64,000 nucleotides of DNA from Crossiella sp. S99.2 (GCF_023094165.1 NZ_JALMDK010000020.1:1-64000), one strand, 5' to 3'. Numbered from the stretch's first letter, positions 8,901 to 17,101 are shown. The notes: generated by a model not told the origin, from the sequence alone. Numbers and translations: made by a program.

Positions 8901-9453
8901 TGATCTGGGCCAGCCGGACCCGGTCGTCCTCCTCCTGGGCCCGCTGCACCCCGGTGGCCAGGAAGGTCTGCCGCGCGGCGTCGTCACCGGCCAGCGCCCG
9001 CTGCCCGGCCTCGTTCACCGCCCGCCCGCCGACGGTCATCAGCTGACCGATCCGGACCCGCTGGTCCTCCCGCGACGGCGCCACCCAGCCACCGGCCAGG
9101 AACTCCCGGATCTGAGTGATCCCACCGGCCATCGCCCGGCTGCCGGCCTCCCGGACACCTCGCCCGCTCGCGGCCATGAGCTTGGCCAGACGCACCCGGT
9201 CGTCTTCTTCGGTCGCGGCCGGTTGCCCGGTGCTGAGGAAAGCCCGGACGTCGGCCTCGGTGCCGAGCAGCGCGGCCTCGGCGGCCCTGGCCGTGCCGGG
9301 CCCGCCGGTGCGCAGGAACTGCAGGGCCTTGGCCCGGTCGGTGGGCGGCAGCGGTGCGGCCGCGGCGGCCTCGGGCGCCAGTGGCGCACCCGCGACCCCG
9401 GCCAGCACCGCGACCGCCAGCGCGGCGGCGGTCAGTCTGGACGCGATTCTCAT
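5935..9453 (-). CDS. ALF-repeat secreted polymorphic toxin with C-terminal nuclease-like domain
   Basis: A 1172-residue exported protein. A Sec signal occupies residues 1-33. A block of ALF-type short helical repeats (about 45-235) has recurring FLxTG-x-DDRVRLAKLM and AxxAL units. A very long alanine-rich, probably coiled, segment spans about 240-550. A second ALF block covers about 560-800, a second Ala-rich helix about 800-985, and a compact C-terminal domain about 1040-1172. The C-terminal domain has the pattern GNFIRIDKGNP, RVDHVRI and the ending THIPLEEWLQWKSW. This resembles BECR-type RNase toxin domains (Ntox17-like), but the family name is tentative. It overlaps the upstream secreted gene (ATGA at 9450-9453) and the downstream SCO4402 gene by 4 nt. 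A contact-dependent or secreted toxin is the likely role. Confidence 0.85.
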   Translation of the reverse strand: MRIASRLTAAALAVAVLAGVAGAPLAPEAAAAAPLPPTDRAKALQFLRTGGPGTARAAEAALLGTEADVRAFLSTGQPAATEEDDRVRLAKLMAASGRGVREAGSRAMAGGITQIREFLAGGWVAPSREDQRVRIGQLMTVGGRAVNEAGQRALAGDDAARQTFLATGVQRAQEEDDRVRLAQIMAAGGPEVKRTAQVAMGGGLPEIRDYLTVGQHIARERDQETLTLTQLVAAAKEAGATAKAETELATEASDQAVQAAELAKAAAELAARETAAAKDSATAASQAAGRAADAAGRAAVAARTAIGAAATANQAARVAANAAARAASAAVLASQAAARAYQAAANAATDNAAAGVARRMAEEAAQVALEVDAAVVAADAAGRAATASGQAAAAAGGASANAELAAAAAEQAAGQSTVAGAEAERARRAAATARAAAGAAKRAANDAAGLASEAAKAAFAAKAHATDAAAHARAAAAAAADAAEHAGNAATAARKSTEHAGNASKAAETAAKAAKSAAEVEKTARDAAANRLTAETEAKKAEARLAKENWLNRKEHEDWASVEGRRTEAETKRLLAEAAAPGVELAVVAAKGRQAAAHLTRSGGAWTRAFAYSALGGTEYEVREFVTRQRQLAAELDDRSRVEYLAMDAPKTAQRKAAAAALGGDHGAVLDFERTRAYPGKEDDDRVAIGVLMHNGGSATRDAGNRALNGTDADRTEFLLRGQHIAAEQDNRIRVAQLMTAGKEEVKAAGAIALEGPPSMLADFLQVEHLRAQRRDQDTAAHEARVKGYVADAARFASTAGADAAEAQRVAAVANKAAEAADEYKRQAAASAAQAQVHADDAARSARDAEASAAQAAQSAKDARAAAASAQRASWSADSSAAAASTSAAQAKASAASAADSAASARASAEEANEHAAAAAKAASDALESALAKEKAASGSDVNADEDGTDIGPPPSPQQDKADAITEFLAAHCTEHTIECAQVDGRARDKAMVVTVAKACLKSPLCRTRADLEWLLNTLATKYQQEIKEIFDQGLDIVEKLSDLVNKKAFRELNERVRENAPETPPLDGWLDARALTKVPDTFGLPGPTKKGVGVRWFDEKNPRGNFIRIDKGNPASDFPSQRVDHVRITDNGRLVDRNGNKLPQGTKVSDDGLATHIPLEEWLQWKSWNEK

Positions 9454-9929
9454 GCCGTCACCCGGAATTCGAGCAGGGTCGCGTCCGGCCCGCCGGTGCC
9501 CTCGCCGATGGGGGTCCAGTCCTGCCCGTTGAGCCGGACGGTCTTGGTCTCGGTGGCGGTGCGCAGCACGACATCGGTGCTGAACAGGCCCTTGGCAAAG
9601 TAGGCCTTGGGCAGCTCCATGGTGATGAACCCGGAGTTGCCCGCCAGCTTGAAGCAGTACTGGCCCGCCTGGTTCGGCGATCCGTCGGTGCGGCGCTGCA
9701 CGGCCAGCACACCCTCGACACCGGTCCGCGGGCAGTCGGTCAGGGTGATCTTCCCGTCGCCCTTCTTCAGCCGGATGCCCTTCTCCTGGAAGATCTTCTC
9801 CGCCCCGGGGTAGTCGTACTCCTCCTCCAGCGGCGGCGGGTCGTCAGCGGCGGCGGCGACCGGCACGCCGGAGATCAGCACGGCGAACACACCGGCCAGG
9901 GACGCGGACAGGACAGAACGAAGGCGCAC
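9450..9929 (-). CDS. Small secreted protein, first gene of the toxin operon
   Basis: A 159-residue protein with a clear signal peptide (RLRSVLSASLAGVFAVLISG then VPVAAAA). I choose GTG 9929 because GAGGG lies 8 nt upstream. An alternative GTG at 9944 lacks a good site. The mature part has two cysteines (DCPRTG and QYCFKL) and a beta-rich feel, but no family I recognise. Its stop overlaps the toxin start by 4 nt, so it is produced with the toxin. It might be a chaperone, carrier or accessory for toxin export. Confidence 0.7.
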   Translation of the reverse strand: MRLRSVLSASLAGVFAVLISGVPVAAAADDPPPLEEEYDYPGAEKIFQEKGIRLKKGDGKITLTDCPRTGVEGVLAVQRRTDGSPNQAGQYCFKLAGNSGFITMELPKAYFAKGLFSTDVVLRTATETKTVRLNGQDWTPIGEGTGGPDATLLEFRVTA

Positions 9930-10040
9930 GACAAGAACCCTCACGGCTCAGTGACAGCAACTCGCCTCGGCACGACTGTGCGAGACCCCCGACAGCCCGG
10001 AATTACAGCATGTAACAGTTAGGTCGTCCAGGGGTTCCAG

Positions 10041-10107
10041 CGTCGAGTTGGCCACACTCGTACGGCCAGTTGGCCCAACTGGTCGTCCCACTTTGGCCAA
10101 CTCGACG
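10041..10107. repeat. Intergenic palindromic repeat, copy R3
   Basis: Outer arms CGTCGAGTTGGCC (10041-10053) and GGCCAACTCGACG (10095-10107) are perfectly complementary. Nested inside is CCAGTTGGCCCAACTGG, an odd-centred palindrome. It carries the same GTTGGCCCAACTGG core as the other copies but a different outer stem. It lies downstream of the leftward NACHT-WD40 gene. Confidence 0.8.
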
Positions 10108-10215
10108 GCCGCCGTCGGCGGAGGCGGCGGCCAGCTCGGCGAGCAGCTCCTTGGCCTCGGCGGACCGGGTCACCAGCCAGTCGGGCACTCCGCCCCAGGT
10201 CTCCACCCGGTGCAC
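10108..10215 (-). pseudogene. Possible gene fragment running into repeat R3
   Basis: From GTG 10215 the leftward frame reads HRVETWGGVPDWLVTRSAEAK and then an AELAAASADGG helix, with codon use like a real gene. At 10107 it runs into palindromic repeat R3, where the frame becomes repeat-derived before stopping near 10003. It could be the truncated end of a small gene, or a short gene whose tail was replaced by the repeat. No family is recognised and there is no strong ribosome site. Confidence 0.3.
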
Positions 10216-10227
10216 CTGTCCAGCGGC

Positions 10228-13200
10228 TCAACCCGCTGATCCAGCCGCTCTCCCTTGCTCCCACACGATGATCTCACCGTGACCGCTGCCGCTGGCGAGC
10301 AGAACCGTGCCGTCGGCCAGGGTGAGGGTGGTCAGGGCGTACACGCTGGCGGTGTGGCCTTCCAGCTCGCGCAGGAGTTCTCCAGTCGCCGGATCCCACA
10401 ACCGCACCACGCGTCCGTCTCCGGCAGTGGCGAGCAGGGTGCCGCCATCGGGGGCCGGTACCGCGACGAGCGACCAAGCCGAATGGTCGGGTATGCGGAA
10501 GTCGTTGTGCGGCAAGCCGGTCAGCGGATCCCACAGGCGCACGCGGTCCTGGTCGGCGGCCGCGAGCAGGGTGGTGCCGTCCGGCCTCGGCACCAGCGTC
10601 ATGGCATGCACGTCGCGGTGGTCGAGTTGTCGCACCAGCTCGCCGGAAATGGGGTGCCACAACCGGATTCCGTCGTCCTCGGTGCTGGCGATCAGCGGCA
10701 CACCGTCCGGCATCGGCAATACCGCCAGGGCGGCGATGCTGTCCACGTTGTGCCCGTTGAGTTCGTAGGCGTACTCACTGTCGAAGGCCGGGTTGCCGAC
10801 CTCCACCAGATCGACGTACTTCTCGTACTTCTCCATCGGGCTGGCGTAGTCGTCGTAGTCGTAACCATCCCTGAGCTGGGCCGTGCCGCGGGCGAGCAGC
10901 CGGGTGCCGTCCGGCAGCACCAGCACCGCCAGCTCGTGGCCGCCGTCGTCCCCCCGGTACTCCTGCACCGGCGTGGCCGCCGAGCCCGGGGCGAGATCCC
11001 ACAGCCGCACAGACTTGTCGTCCGAGCCGATCAGGACGGTGCTGCCATCCGGTATCGGCATCGCGATCAGCGCCGTCACCGGGACCTCGTGGCCGTGCAG
11101 TTCCCGGTGCAGCTCGCCGGTGACCGGATCCCACAGTCGCACAACGTGATCGGCGCCCCCACTGGCCAGCAGCACCGTGCCGTCGGGCATCGGCACCGCG
11201 GCCAGCGCATTCACCTCTCCGATGTGCCCCGCGCTGGTGCCGTGCAGGCCACCGGCGGCCAGGTCCCAGAGCCGGATCGTGCTGCGCACCACCATGCTGT
11301 TCTCGCTCGCGGTGGCGAGCAGGGTCCCGCCATCCGCCATTGGCACCGCGGCGAGGGTGTGCACCCGGCCCGGACTGCCTTCGAGCGTGCTGTGCTCGAC
11401 CCCGGTCCCGGGATCCCACAGTCGCACCACCTGGTCCTCGCCGCCGCTGGCCAGCAGCATGCCGCCACCGGGTGCCCGTACGGCGGTCAGGCAGTGGACC
11501 GGGCCGAGGTGCCCGTGCCGTTCCCGGCGCAGCTCACCGGTGGCGGGGTCCCACAACCGCACCACGCATGGCTCGCTGAGGCTCAGCACGGGGTTGTGGT
11601 GGTAGTCGTGGCCCGCGCCCGCGAGCAGCACCGTGCCGTCGGGCATGGGCAGCGCCGCCAGCGCGTACACGCGGTTGAACTGAGGCAGCGGGAACCTGCG
11701 GTCGTATCGCGTGCCGGTGACCGGGTCCCACAGCAGCACCCCGTCATCGCCGCCACTGGCCAGCGCGGTGCCGCCGTCGGGCAGCGGCAGCACCGCCAGT
11801 GCCCAGATCGTGTTGGTGTGGCCGTGCAGTTCGCCGCGCAGTGTGCCGGTGGCCGGGTCCCAGAGCCACACCACCTCATCGGGACCGGCGCCCGCGAGCA
11901 GGGTGGTGCCGTCGGGCATCGGCACTGTCACCAACGCGTTCACCTTGGTCGCGCCCGGCGGGTAGGCGAGTTGGCTGCGCGGCGTACCGGTGGCGGGGTG
12001 CCACAGCCGAAGGTTGTCCTCGCCCGCGCTGGCGATCAGGAGGGTGCCGTCCGGCAGCACCAGCGAGGTCAGCGCCTGCACGGACCCGGTGTGGCCGCGG
12101 AGTTCGGCGCGCAGCTCACCGGTGCTGACCTCCCGCAGCCGCACCACGTACTCCTCCCCGGCGCTGGCGAGCAGGGTGGAGCCGTCCGGTAGTGGCACCG
12201 CGGCCAGTGGATGCGGGTGGGCACTGCTGTTCTCCAGCAGACGGTGCGCGGTTCCGCGCCACAACGCGTGCCGGGCGCGCCAACCGACCGGTCGGTTGAG
12301 GCGCGCCGCGAGCGTGTGGTGGCCGACCTTGAGTGCCGCCACGTGCAGGGCGTCCAGCCGGTCGGCGTCGGATCGCCAGGCGTTGGCGGCCAGCTCGACC
12401 ACCGCGAGCGTCGCCGAGTCGCTCGTGTGCCGGCGTAGGCGGAGCAACGCGGGCACCGAGGTGACCGCGAGGAAACCGGGCTCCTCCAGCAGCCGGTCCA
12501 GGCGCCCGCTCAACGCCGCGTGCTCGGCGAGGTGTTCCCGCGCGTAGAGCGGCAGCGCCGCCCAATCAGCTTGCGGGGTAAGGGAATCTGCCAGTCGTGC
12601 GTGAGCCTCGCGGGTGGCGGTGGCGAGGTCGTGCGCGAGTTCCCGGAGCTGATCGTCCGCGGTCGCGCCGGTGCAGAAGTCACGCAGGCTCTGGTGCCGC
12701 AACGCGTAGACGTCCGGATCGCCCTCCGCATCCGGGCGGGCGGCCAGGAACGGCTTGAACGGACCGCGCAGCAACGCTTTCACCCCGGCCAGGTCAAGCC
12801 CGCCCCAGGACGCGAGCTGACGTGCCGGTAGCGGACGGCGGGCCGCGGCCAGCAACGCGAGCAGCGGGAGACCGGTCGCAGGCCAGTCGGGCTGTGCCTG
12901 CCAGCGCTGGATGTTGTTGGCGTAGAAGCCCGCCAGGCCGGTCGGCAGGTTCTCGATCGCACTGGCCGGGTGGCCGTCGCGGAGCTGGTCCAGCACCGAG
13001 GCGGCGTAGATCCACACCCCGCCGGCGCGCTCGGCCAGCACCCGGCAGAACCGTTCGGTGGACAGTCCGGCCGCGCTGATCGCCTGCGCCAGCCGGGTAT
13101 CTCGCCGCGCCACCCGGTCCAGGAAGTCGAGCAGGTCCTGGCGGTTGGCCGGGCTTTCCACCTCGATCCGCCGGACCCGGCCGAGACCGGCGGGCAACGG

Positions 13201-13875
13201 CGTCCCCGGCCGGGTGGTCGCGATCAGCACCGTGGCCGCGGGCAGCTGCCGGGGCAGTCCGAGCGGGAGATCGCCGGGCCGGGGTGGCGGAGCCTCGTCG
13301 AGCCCGTCCACCAGCAGGACCACCGGTGTGTCAGGGGCGGTCTCATCCCGGCGGCGGGCGGCGTTGAGGAGTTGCTTGGCCAGCCAGCCGACGCTGTCGT
13401 GCCCGGCTGGCAGCACTCCGCCGGGGGCGGCCTCGGTGAGGTCCCAGCGGGCGATGAGCTGGGCGACCAGGTTGGTGCGCGCGGTTTCCGGGGCGGTGCC
13501 GCCGGGCAGCCGGGTCACGTGCGTCGGGTAGTCGCGGGTGCAGGCGAGGTAGGTGGCCAGCGCGGTCTTGCCCATCCCGGCCTCGGCCTCGATCAGCAGG
13601 TGGCCGCCGACCCGGTCCCGCACACAGCCCGCGATGAACTCGTCGATCTCCTCGATCAGCCGGCCACGCCCGGTGAACAGCCCGACCAGGTCATCGGGGT
13701 TCTGTGGGTCCACCAGCCGGAGGTCGGCGGGCAGCAGGTCCAGCCCCAGGGTGGCCTCGCGCAGCTGCCGGAAGTCGCCGTGAAAGTGGATGTCCCTGGC
13801 CTGCACCACCGGACCGAAATCCTGGCCGCTGACCGTGTTCCTCACCTCGGCCTGGCCGGCCTCCTCCTGAGCCAC
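10228..13875 (-). CDS. NACHT-type STAND NTPase with WD40 repeats and N-terminal amyloid-like motif
   Basis: A 1215-residue signal-transduction ATPase. Residues 12-33 read NTVSGQDFGPVVQARDI and then HFHG, resembling the RHIM-like bacterial amyloid signalling sequences (BASS) of actinobacterial NLRs. The NTPase domain follows, with Walker A EAGMGKT near residue 97 and Walker B VVLLVDGLDEA near 185. A helical linker extends to about 560. About 13-14 WD repeats follow (VVRLWDPATGELRRE-type units, 590-1205), enough for two seven-bladed propellers. Such proteins act as sensors that oligomerise on ligand binding, often in antiviral defence or programmed death. The start is GTG 13875; its ribosome site is weak. 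No partner bearing the same motif is visible nearby. Confidence 0.88.
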   Translation of the reverse strand: MAQEEAGQAEVRNTVSGQDFGPVVQARDIHFHGDFRQLREATLGLDLLPADLRLVDPQNPDDLVGLFTGRGRLIEEIDEFIAGCVRDRVGGHLLIEAEAGMGKTALATYLACTRDYPTHVTRLPGGTAPETARTNLVAQLIARWDLTEAAPGGVLPAGHDSVGWLAKQLLNAARRRDETAPDTPVVLLVDGLDEAPPPRPGDLPLGLPRQLPAATVLIATTRPGTPLPAGLGRVRRIEVESPANRQDLLDFLDRVARRDTRLAQAISAAGLSTERFCRVLAERAGGVWIYAASVLDQLRDGHPASAIENLPTGLAGFYANNIQRWQAQPDWPATGLPLLALLAAARRPLPARQLASWGGLDLAGVKALLRGPFKPFLAARPDAEGDPDVYALRHQSLRDFCTGATADDQLRELAHDLATATREAHARLADSLTPQADWAALPLYAREHLAEHAALSGRLDRLLEEPGFLAVTSVPALLRLRRHTSDSATLAVVELAANAWRSDADRLDALHVAALKVGHHTLAARLNRPVGWRARHALWRGTAHRLLENSSAHPHPLAAVPLPDGSTLLASAGEEYVVRLREVSTGELRAELRGHTGSVQALTSLVLPDGTLLIASAGEDNLRLWHPATGTPRSQLAYPPGATKVNALVTVPMPDGTTLLAGAGPDEVVWLWDPATGTLRGELHGHTNTIWALAVLPLPDGGTALASGGDDGVLLWDPVTGTRYDRRFPLPQFNRVYALAALPMPDGTVLLAGAGHDYHHNPVLSLSEPCVVRLWDPATGELRRERHGHLGPVHCLTAVRAPGGGMLLASGGEDQVVRLWDPGTGVEHSTLEGSPGRVHTLAAVPMADGGTLLATASENSMVVRSTIRLWDLAAGGLHGTSAGHIGEVNALAAVPMPDGTVLLASGGADHVVRLWDPVTGELHRELHGHEVPVTALIAMPIPDGSTVLIGSDDKSVRLWDLAPGSAATPVQEYRGDDGGHELAVLVLPDGTRLLARGTAQLRDGYDYDDYASPMEKYEKYVDLVEVGNPAFDSEYAYELNGHNVDSIAALAVLPMPDGVPLIASTEDDGIRLWHPISGELVRQLDHRDVHAMTLVPRPDGTTLLAAADQDRVRLWDPLTGLPHNDFRIPDHSAWSLVAVPAPDGGTLLATAGDGRVVRLWDPATGELLRELEGHTASVYALTTLTLADGTVLLASGSGHGEIIVWEQGRAAGSAG

Positions 13876-13906
13876 AACTCACCGTAGCCGACCAGGGCCG
13901 GTGCGG

Positions 13907-14380
13907 TCAGAAAAGGCCGGCTCGCTCGTCGACGGTGTGCGTTGGCGTGCCCAGGAACACCTCGGTTCCCTCGACGCCATAGCCGATGTTGAGCGTGTCC
14001 AGCCGGTAGTTCCACTCGCCGCTGCAACAGCTGACGAACCGGTAGTTGACCTGCCAGCGCAGCCATTCGCCCGGCCCGATCCGTCGCGCGGGCGGGCGTC
14101 GCCAGCGGCGCGGCATCCCGTACGGCGGCACGTCGAGCTGGACTCGAAGTAGCCCGTCGGACTCCTGGAGCTTCAGCGGCGAGTCCGGGAGTTCTTCATC
14201 CCGGATGTCGAAGCGCGGCTGGAAGTCGCTCCGCTCGTCCATCCGCACCTCGTGGGTGAGCGGCGGTCGCCGGGCCGGGAGCGGGAACGCGTTCGGCGCG
14301 GCGTTGCGGCGGGCGGCCTCGACTCCACCCCGGGACTGCTTGGTCCACGAGGTCTGAACGCACTGGACGATCGCCTGCAT
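13907..14380 (-). CDS. Hypothetical protein
   Basis: A 157-residue protein of no family I recognise. Start ATG 14380 (MQAIVQCVQTSWTKQ) is supported by GAGGA 7 nt upstream. A GTG at 14398 is possible but worse placed. It has a charged middle (MDERSDFQPRFDIRDEELPDSP), a proline/arginine-rich PPYGMPRRWRRPPARR stretch, and a C-terminal part with VSCCSGEWNYRLDTLNIGYG. There is no signal peptide or membrane span. It lies 31 bp upstream of the NACHT-WD40 gene on the same strand, so the two may be co-transcribed. Confidence 0.6.
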   Translation of the reverse strand: MQAIVQCVQTSWTKQSRGGVEAARRNAAPNAFPLPARRPPLTHEVRMDERSDFQPRFDIRDEELPDSPLKLQESDGLLRVQLDVPPYGMPRRWRRPPARRIGPGEWLRWQVNYRFVSCCSGEWNYRLDTLNIGYGVEGTEVFLGTPTHTVDERAGLF

Positions 14381-14546
14381 GGCCACATCCTCGGCCACCG
14401 GCTCGGGGCTCGCGACCGTATTTCCCCCGACCTGCTGACACGAATTGGCGATGTTCTTACTCTGCGCTGTCCATCTCCTGTCCTGGCGCTAGCTCGCTCA
14501 CTCGAAAGTGGAGTCAACACCCACTGAGCGGGACAGAGGAGAAACA

Positions 14547-15074
14547 ATGCGTCGTACCAGCAAGGGCGTTCGGATCGCGGCGGTCAGCGCGGCGTTACTG
14601 GCCACCGTCACGGCCACCGCGTTCACCGGCACCGCGCTCGCCCAGCCCCAGGCCGCGAACAGCGCACCCGGGCCGGAGGTGGGGCTGCACCTCGGCAGCA
14701 GGCCGAGTGAGCGGGAGATCGCCGCGCTGTTCGAGAAGTGGAACACCGCGCTGGCCACCGGCAAGCCGACCGTGGTGGCCGATCTCTATGCGTCCAACGC
14801 GGTGCTGCTGCCCACGGTGTCCAACGAGGTGCGCACCACCCGGGCCGGCATCGTGCGCTACTTCGAGACCTTCCTGACCAAGCGCCCCAGCGGCCGGATC
14901 CTCAGCTCCACCATCACCGTGCTGGATCGCAACACCGCCACCAGCAACGGAACCTACCGCTTCAGCTTCAGCGACGGGTCCACTGTGGACGCTCGGTTCA
15001 GCTACGTGTACGAGAAGGTCGGCGGCCGGTGGCTGATCGTCACCCACCACTCCTCGGCGATGCCGGAGAAGTAA
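14547..15074 (+). CDS. Secreted SgcJ/EcaC-type (NTF2-like) protein
   Basis: A 175-residue exported protein. A signal peptide (MRRTSKGVRIAAVSAALLATVTATAF..ALA) is followed by a DUF4440/SgcJ-like cone fold: EIAALFEKWNTALATGKPTVVADLY, then TTRAGIVRYFETFL and a final VYEKVGGRWLIVTHHSS. This fold binds small ligands or calcium-kinase association-type partners. The actinobacterial secreted versions are mostly uncharacterised. ATG 14547 is preceded by AGAGGAG. Its last 35 bp overlap the end of the opposite-strand sensor kinase gene. A copy of the 13-bp palindrome GTCCACTGTGGAC lies in its coding sequence (14978-14990). Confidence 0.85.
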   Translation: MRRTSKGVRIAAVSAALLATVTATAFTGTALAQPQAANSAPGPEVGLHLGSRPSEREIAALFEKWNTALATGKPTVVADLYASNAVLLPTVSNEVRTTRAGIVRYFETFLTKRPSGRILSSTITVLDRNTATSNGTYRFSFSDGSTVDARFSYVYEKVGGRWLIVTHHSSAMPEK

Positions 15075-16389
15075 CCCCGCGCCCCGCCGCCCGCAGGGTG
15101 ATCCACACCGCCAGTCCGCCGCCGGGAGCCGGTGCCAGCCGCACGCTCCCGGCGGCGTCGGCGATCAGCTGCTTCACGATGGCCAGGCCAAGGCCCGAGC
15201 CACCACGCCCGGTCAGGCCCTGCCCTCGCCAGAACCGGTCGAAGGCCCGCGCGCGTTCCGCCTCGGACAGGCCGGGCCCCTGATCCAGCACCACCAGGGT
15301 CACCCGGTCGCCCTCGGCGGTGGCGCGCACGGTGACCGCGCCGCCGTTGGGGGAGACCTCGATCGCGTTGGAGAGCACGTTGTCCAGCACCTGTTCCAGG
15401 TGGCCGGGCGCGGCCAGCGCGTGCGGATCTTCCTCGGGCAGTTCGGCCAGCAGGCGCAGCCCGCGTTCGGCGGCCACCGGCATCCACACCTCGAACCGGT
15501 CCCGGACCAGCTCGGCCACGCCCACCGGTTCCGGCGTGGCCACCTGGCCCTCGGCCTTGGCCAGTGCGAGCAAACCGTTGACCAGCCTGCTCATCCGCAC
15601 CACCTCGGCGGTGGCGATGTCCACGTCCTCGCGGGTGTGCTCGTCGGTGATCTCCTCGCCGATGTTGTCCAGGGACAGCCGCAACGCGGTCAGCGGGGTG
15701 CGCAACTGGTGCGAGGCATCGGCGACGAAGGCGCGTTGCGCGTCGACCAGGGTGCCCAGCCGTTGCGCGCCGGAGTTGAGGGTGCGGGCCAGGGTGCGGG
15801 TTTCCGGCGGGCCGGTCTCGGCCGAGCGGGCGCGCAGGTCGCCGTCGCTGAACCGGGCGGCCATCGTGGTCAGCTCGCGCAGCGGCCGGGTCAGCCTGCG
15901 GGCGACCAGCACGCCGGCCGCGGCCGCCACCACCAGCACACCGATCGCGAGGGCGGCGCGGAAGCCCCAGATCTGCCACAGCCGCCGTTCCAGGGGGGCT
16001 TCCGGGTAGTGGACCCGTACCGAACCGGCCACGGTCCCGTCCGGTCGGCGGGCGGGGACGGTGAGCACCAGGGCGTCCGCGCCGAGCACGGGGGAGTGGG
16101 TCCACCGCGCGGAGTTCGTGCCTGCCTTGGCTTCGGATGAGTCGGCGGGCAGCAGTTCGATCCGGCCCAGGGTTTGTTGCTGGTAGGCGCCTACCAAGCG
16201 GTCGAGTGCCTGCCGGGAGGGCTCGTCCGGGGCGGCCAGCAGCAGGGCGACCGTGTCGGCTTCCCGGCGTACGGACAGTTCCAGATCGCCTTCCAACTGG
16301 GCGGTCAGGGTGAAGGCGACCGGCACGGTGAACGCGGCGATGGCCAGTGCGATGAGCAGCACGTAGCTGGCGACCAGCTGGCGGATCAT
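15040..16389 (-). CDS. Two-component sensor histidine kinase
   Basis: A 449-residue membrane kinase. TM1 is at about 7-29, an extracytoplasmic sensor follows to about 145, TM2 is at about 147-169, then HAMP (VARRLTRPLRELTTMAARFSDGD). The H-box FVADASHQLRTPLTAL has the phospho-His near residue 229. The ATPase domain has N-box EQVLDNVLSNAIEVSPNG, G1 DQGPGL and G2 GSGLGLAIVKQL. ATG 16389 overlaps the response regulator stop as ATGA. Its 3' end runs 35 bp into the convergent secreted protein gene, so the two messages are antisense at their ends. The stimulus is unknown. Confidence 0.95.
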   Translation of the reverse strand: MIRQLVASYVLLIALAIAAFTVPVAFTLTAQLEGDLELSVRREADTVALLLAAPDEPSRQALDRLVGAYQQQTLGRIELLPADSSEAKAGTNSARWTHSPVLGADALVLTVPARRPDGTVAGSVRVHYPEAPLERRLWQIWGFRAALAIGVLVVAAAAGVLVARRLTRPLRELTTMAARFSDGDLRARSAETGPPETRTLARTLNSGAQRLGTLVDAQRAFVADASHQLRTPLTALRLSLDNIGEEITDEHTREDVDIATAEVVRMSRLVNGLLALAKAEGQVATPEPVGVAELVRDRFEVWMPVAAERGLRLLAELPEEDPHALAAPGHLEQVLDNVLSNAIEVSPNGGAVTVRATAEGDRVTLVVLDQGPGLSEAERARAFDRFWRGQGLTGRGGSGLGLAIVKQLIADAAGSVRLAPAPGGGLAVWITLRAAGRGVTSPASPRSGG

Positions 16390-17051
16390 GCGGAGACGAC
16401 CAGCCGGAAGCCGACCCCGCGCACGGTCTCGATGGCGAAGGCGCCGGGGAACTTCCGCCGCAGCGAGCCGATGTGCACGTCCAGGGTCTTGGTGGGGCCG
16501 AACCAGTTGGCGTCCCAGACCGCTTCCATGATCTGTTCCCTGGTGAACACCGCGCCCGGCTCCTCGGTGAGGAAGGCCAGCAGGTCGTACTCCTTGGGCG
16601 TGAGCAACACCTCCGCTCCGTCCAAATAGGAGCGTCGGCCGCGCCGGTCCAGGGTGAGCTGGCCGTACCGGTCCGGCTGGGCCTGCGCGGCGGGGTCGGC
16701 AGGCCGGACCCGGCGCAGCACGGCCCGCATCCGGGCGATCACCTCGCGCACGCCGAACGGTTTGGTGACGTAGTCGTCCGCGCCGATCTCCAGCCCGACC
16801 ACCCGGTCGACCTCGTCGCTGCGCGCGCTGATCACGATGATCGGCACATCCCCGCGGGCCCGCAGCTCCCGGCACACGTCCAGCCCGTCGGTGTCCGGCA
16901 GCCCGAGGTCCAGCAGCACCAGCTCCGCCTCGGCCGCGGCCAGCGCCTCGGCGCCGGTACGCACCCAGTCCACCTCGAAGCCGTAGCGGCGCAGGCCCCG
17001 GCGCAGCGATTCGGCGATCGGCTCGTCGTCCTCAACCAACAGCACTCGCAC
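16386..17051 (-). CDS. OmpR/PhoB-family response regulator
   Basis: A 221-residue response regulator. The receiver domain starts MRVLLVEDDEPIAESLRRGL with acidic D8/D9, phospho-acceptor Asp48 in LVLLDLGLPD, switch SAR near residue 80 and Lys in DYVTKPFGVRE. The C-terminal winged helix (about 125-221) ends ETVRGVGFRLV. I place the start at GTG 17051, with GAGGA 7 nt upstream, rather than at an in-frame upstream start (17078) that adds nine residues absent from the family. It is coupled by ATGA to the sensor kinase. A long palindrome lies 50-90 bp upstream and may take part in control. Confidence 0.95.
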   Translation of the reverse strand: MRVLLVEDDEPIAESLRRGLRRYGFEVDWVRTGAEALAAAEAELVLLDLGLPDTDGLDVCRELRARGDVPIIVISARSDEVDRVVGLEIGADDYVTKPFGVREVIARMRAVLRRVRPADPAAQAQPDRYGQLTLDRRGRRSYLDGAEVLLTPKEYDLLAFLTEEPGAVFTREQIMEAVWDANWFGPTKTLDVHIGSLRRKFPGAFAIETVRGVGFRLVVSA

Positions 17052-17101
17052 GCGCGCATCCTCGCACGCCCGCGCCACCCCGACTGACGTGCGTGGACCG
17101 G

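Noticed and set aside
6076..9603. Very long rightward reading frame opposite the ALF toxin gene
   Set aside because: It is the antisense shadow of the toxin. The Ala-rich GC-only codons leave the reverse frame open. It has no domain, no ribosome site and an implausible Gly/Arg composition.
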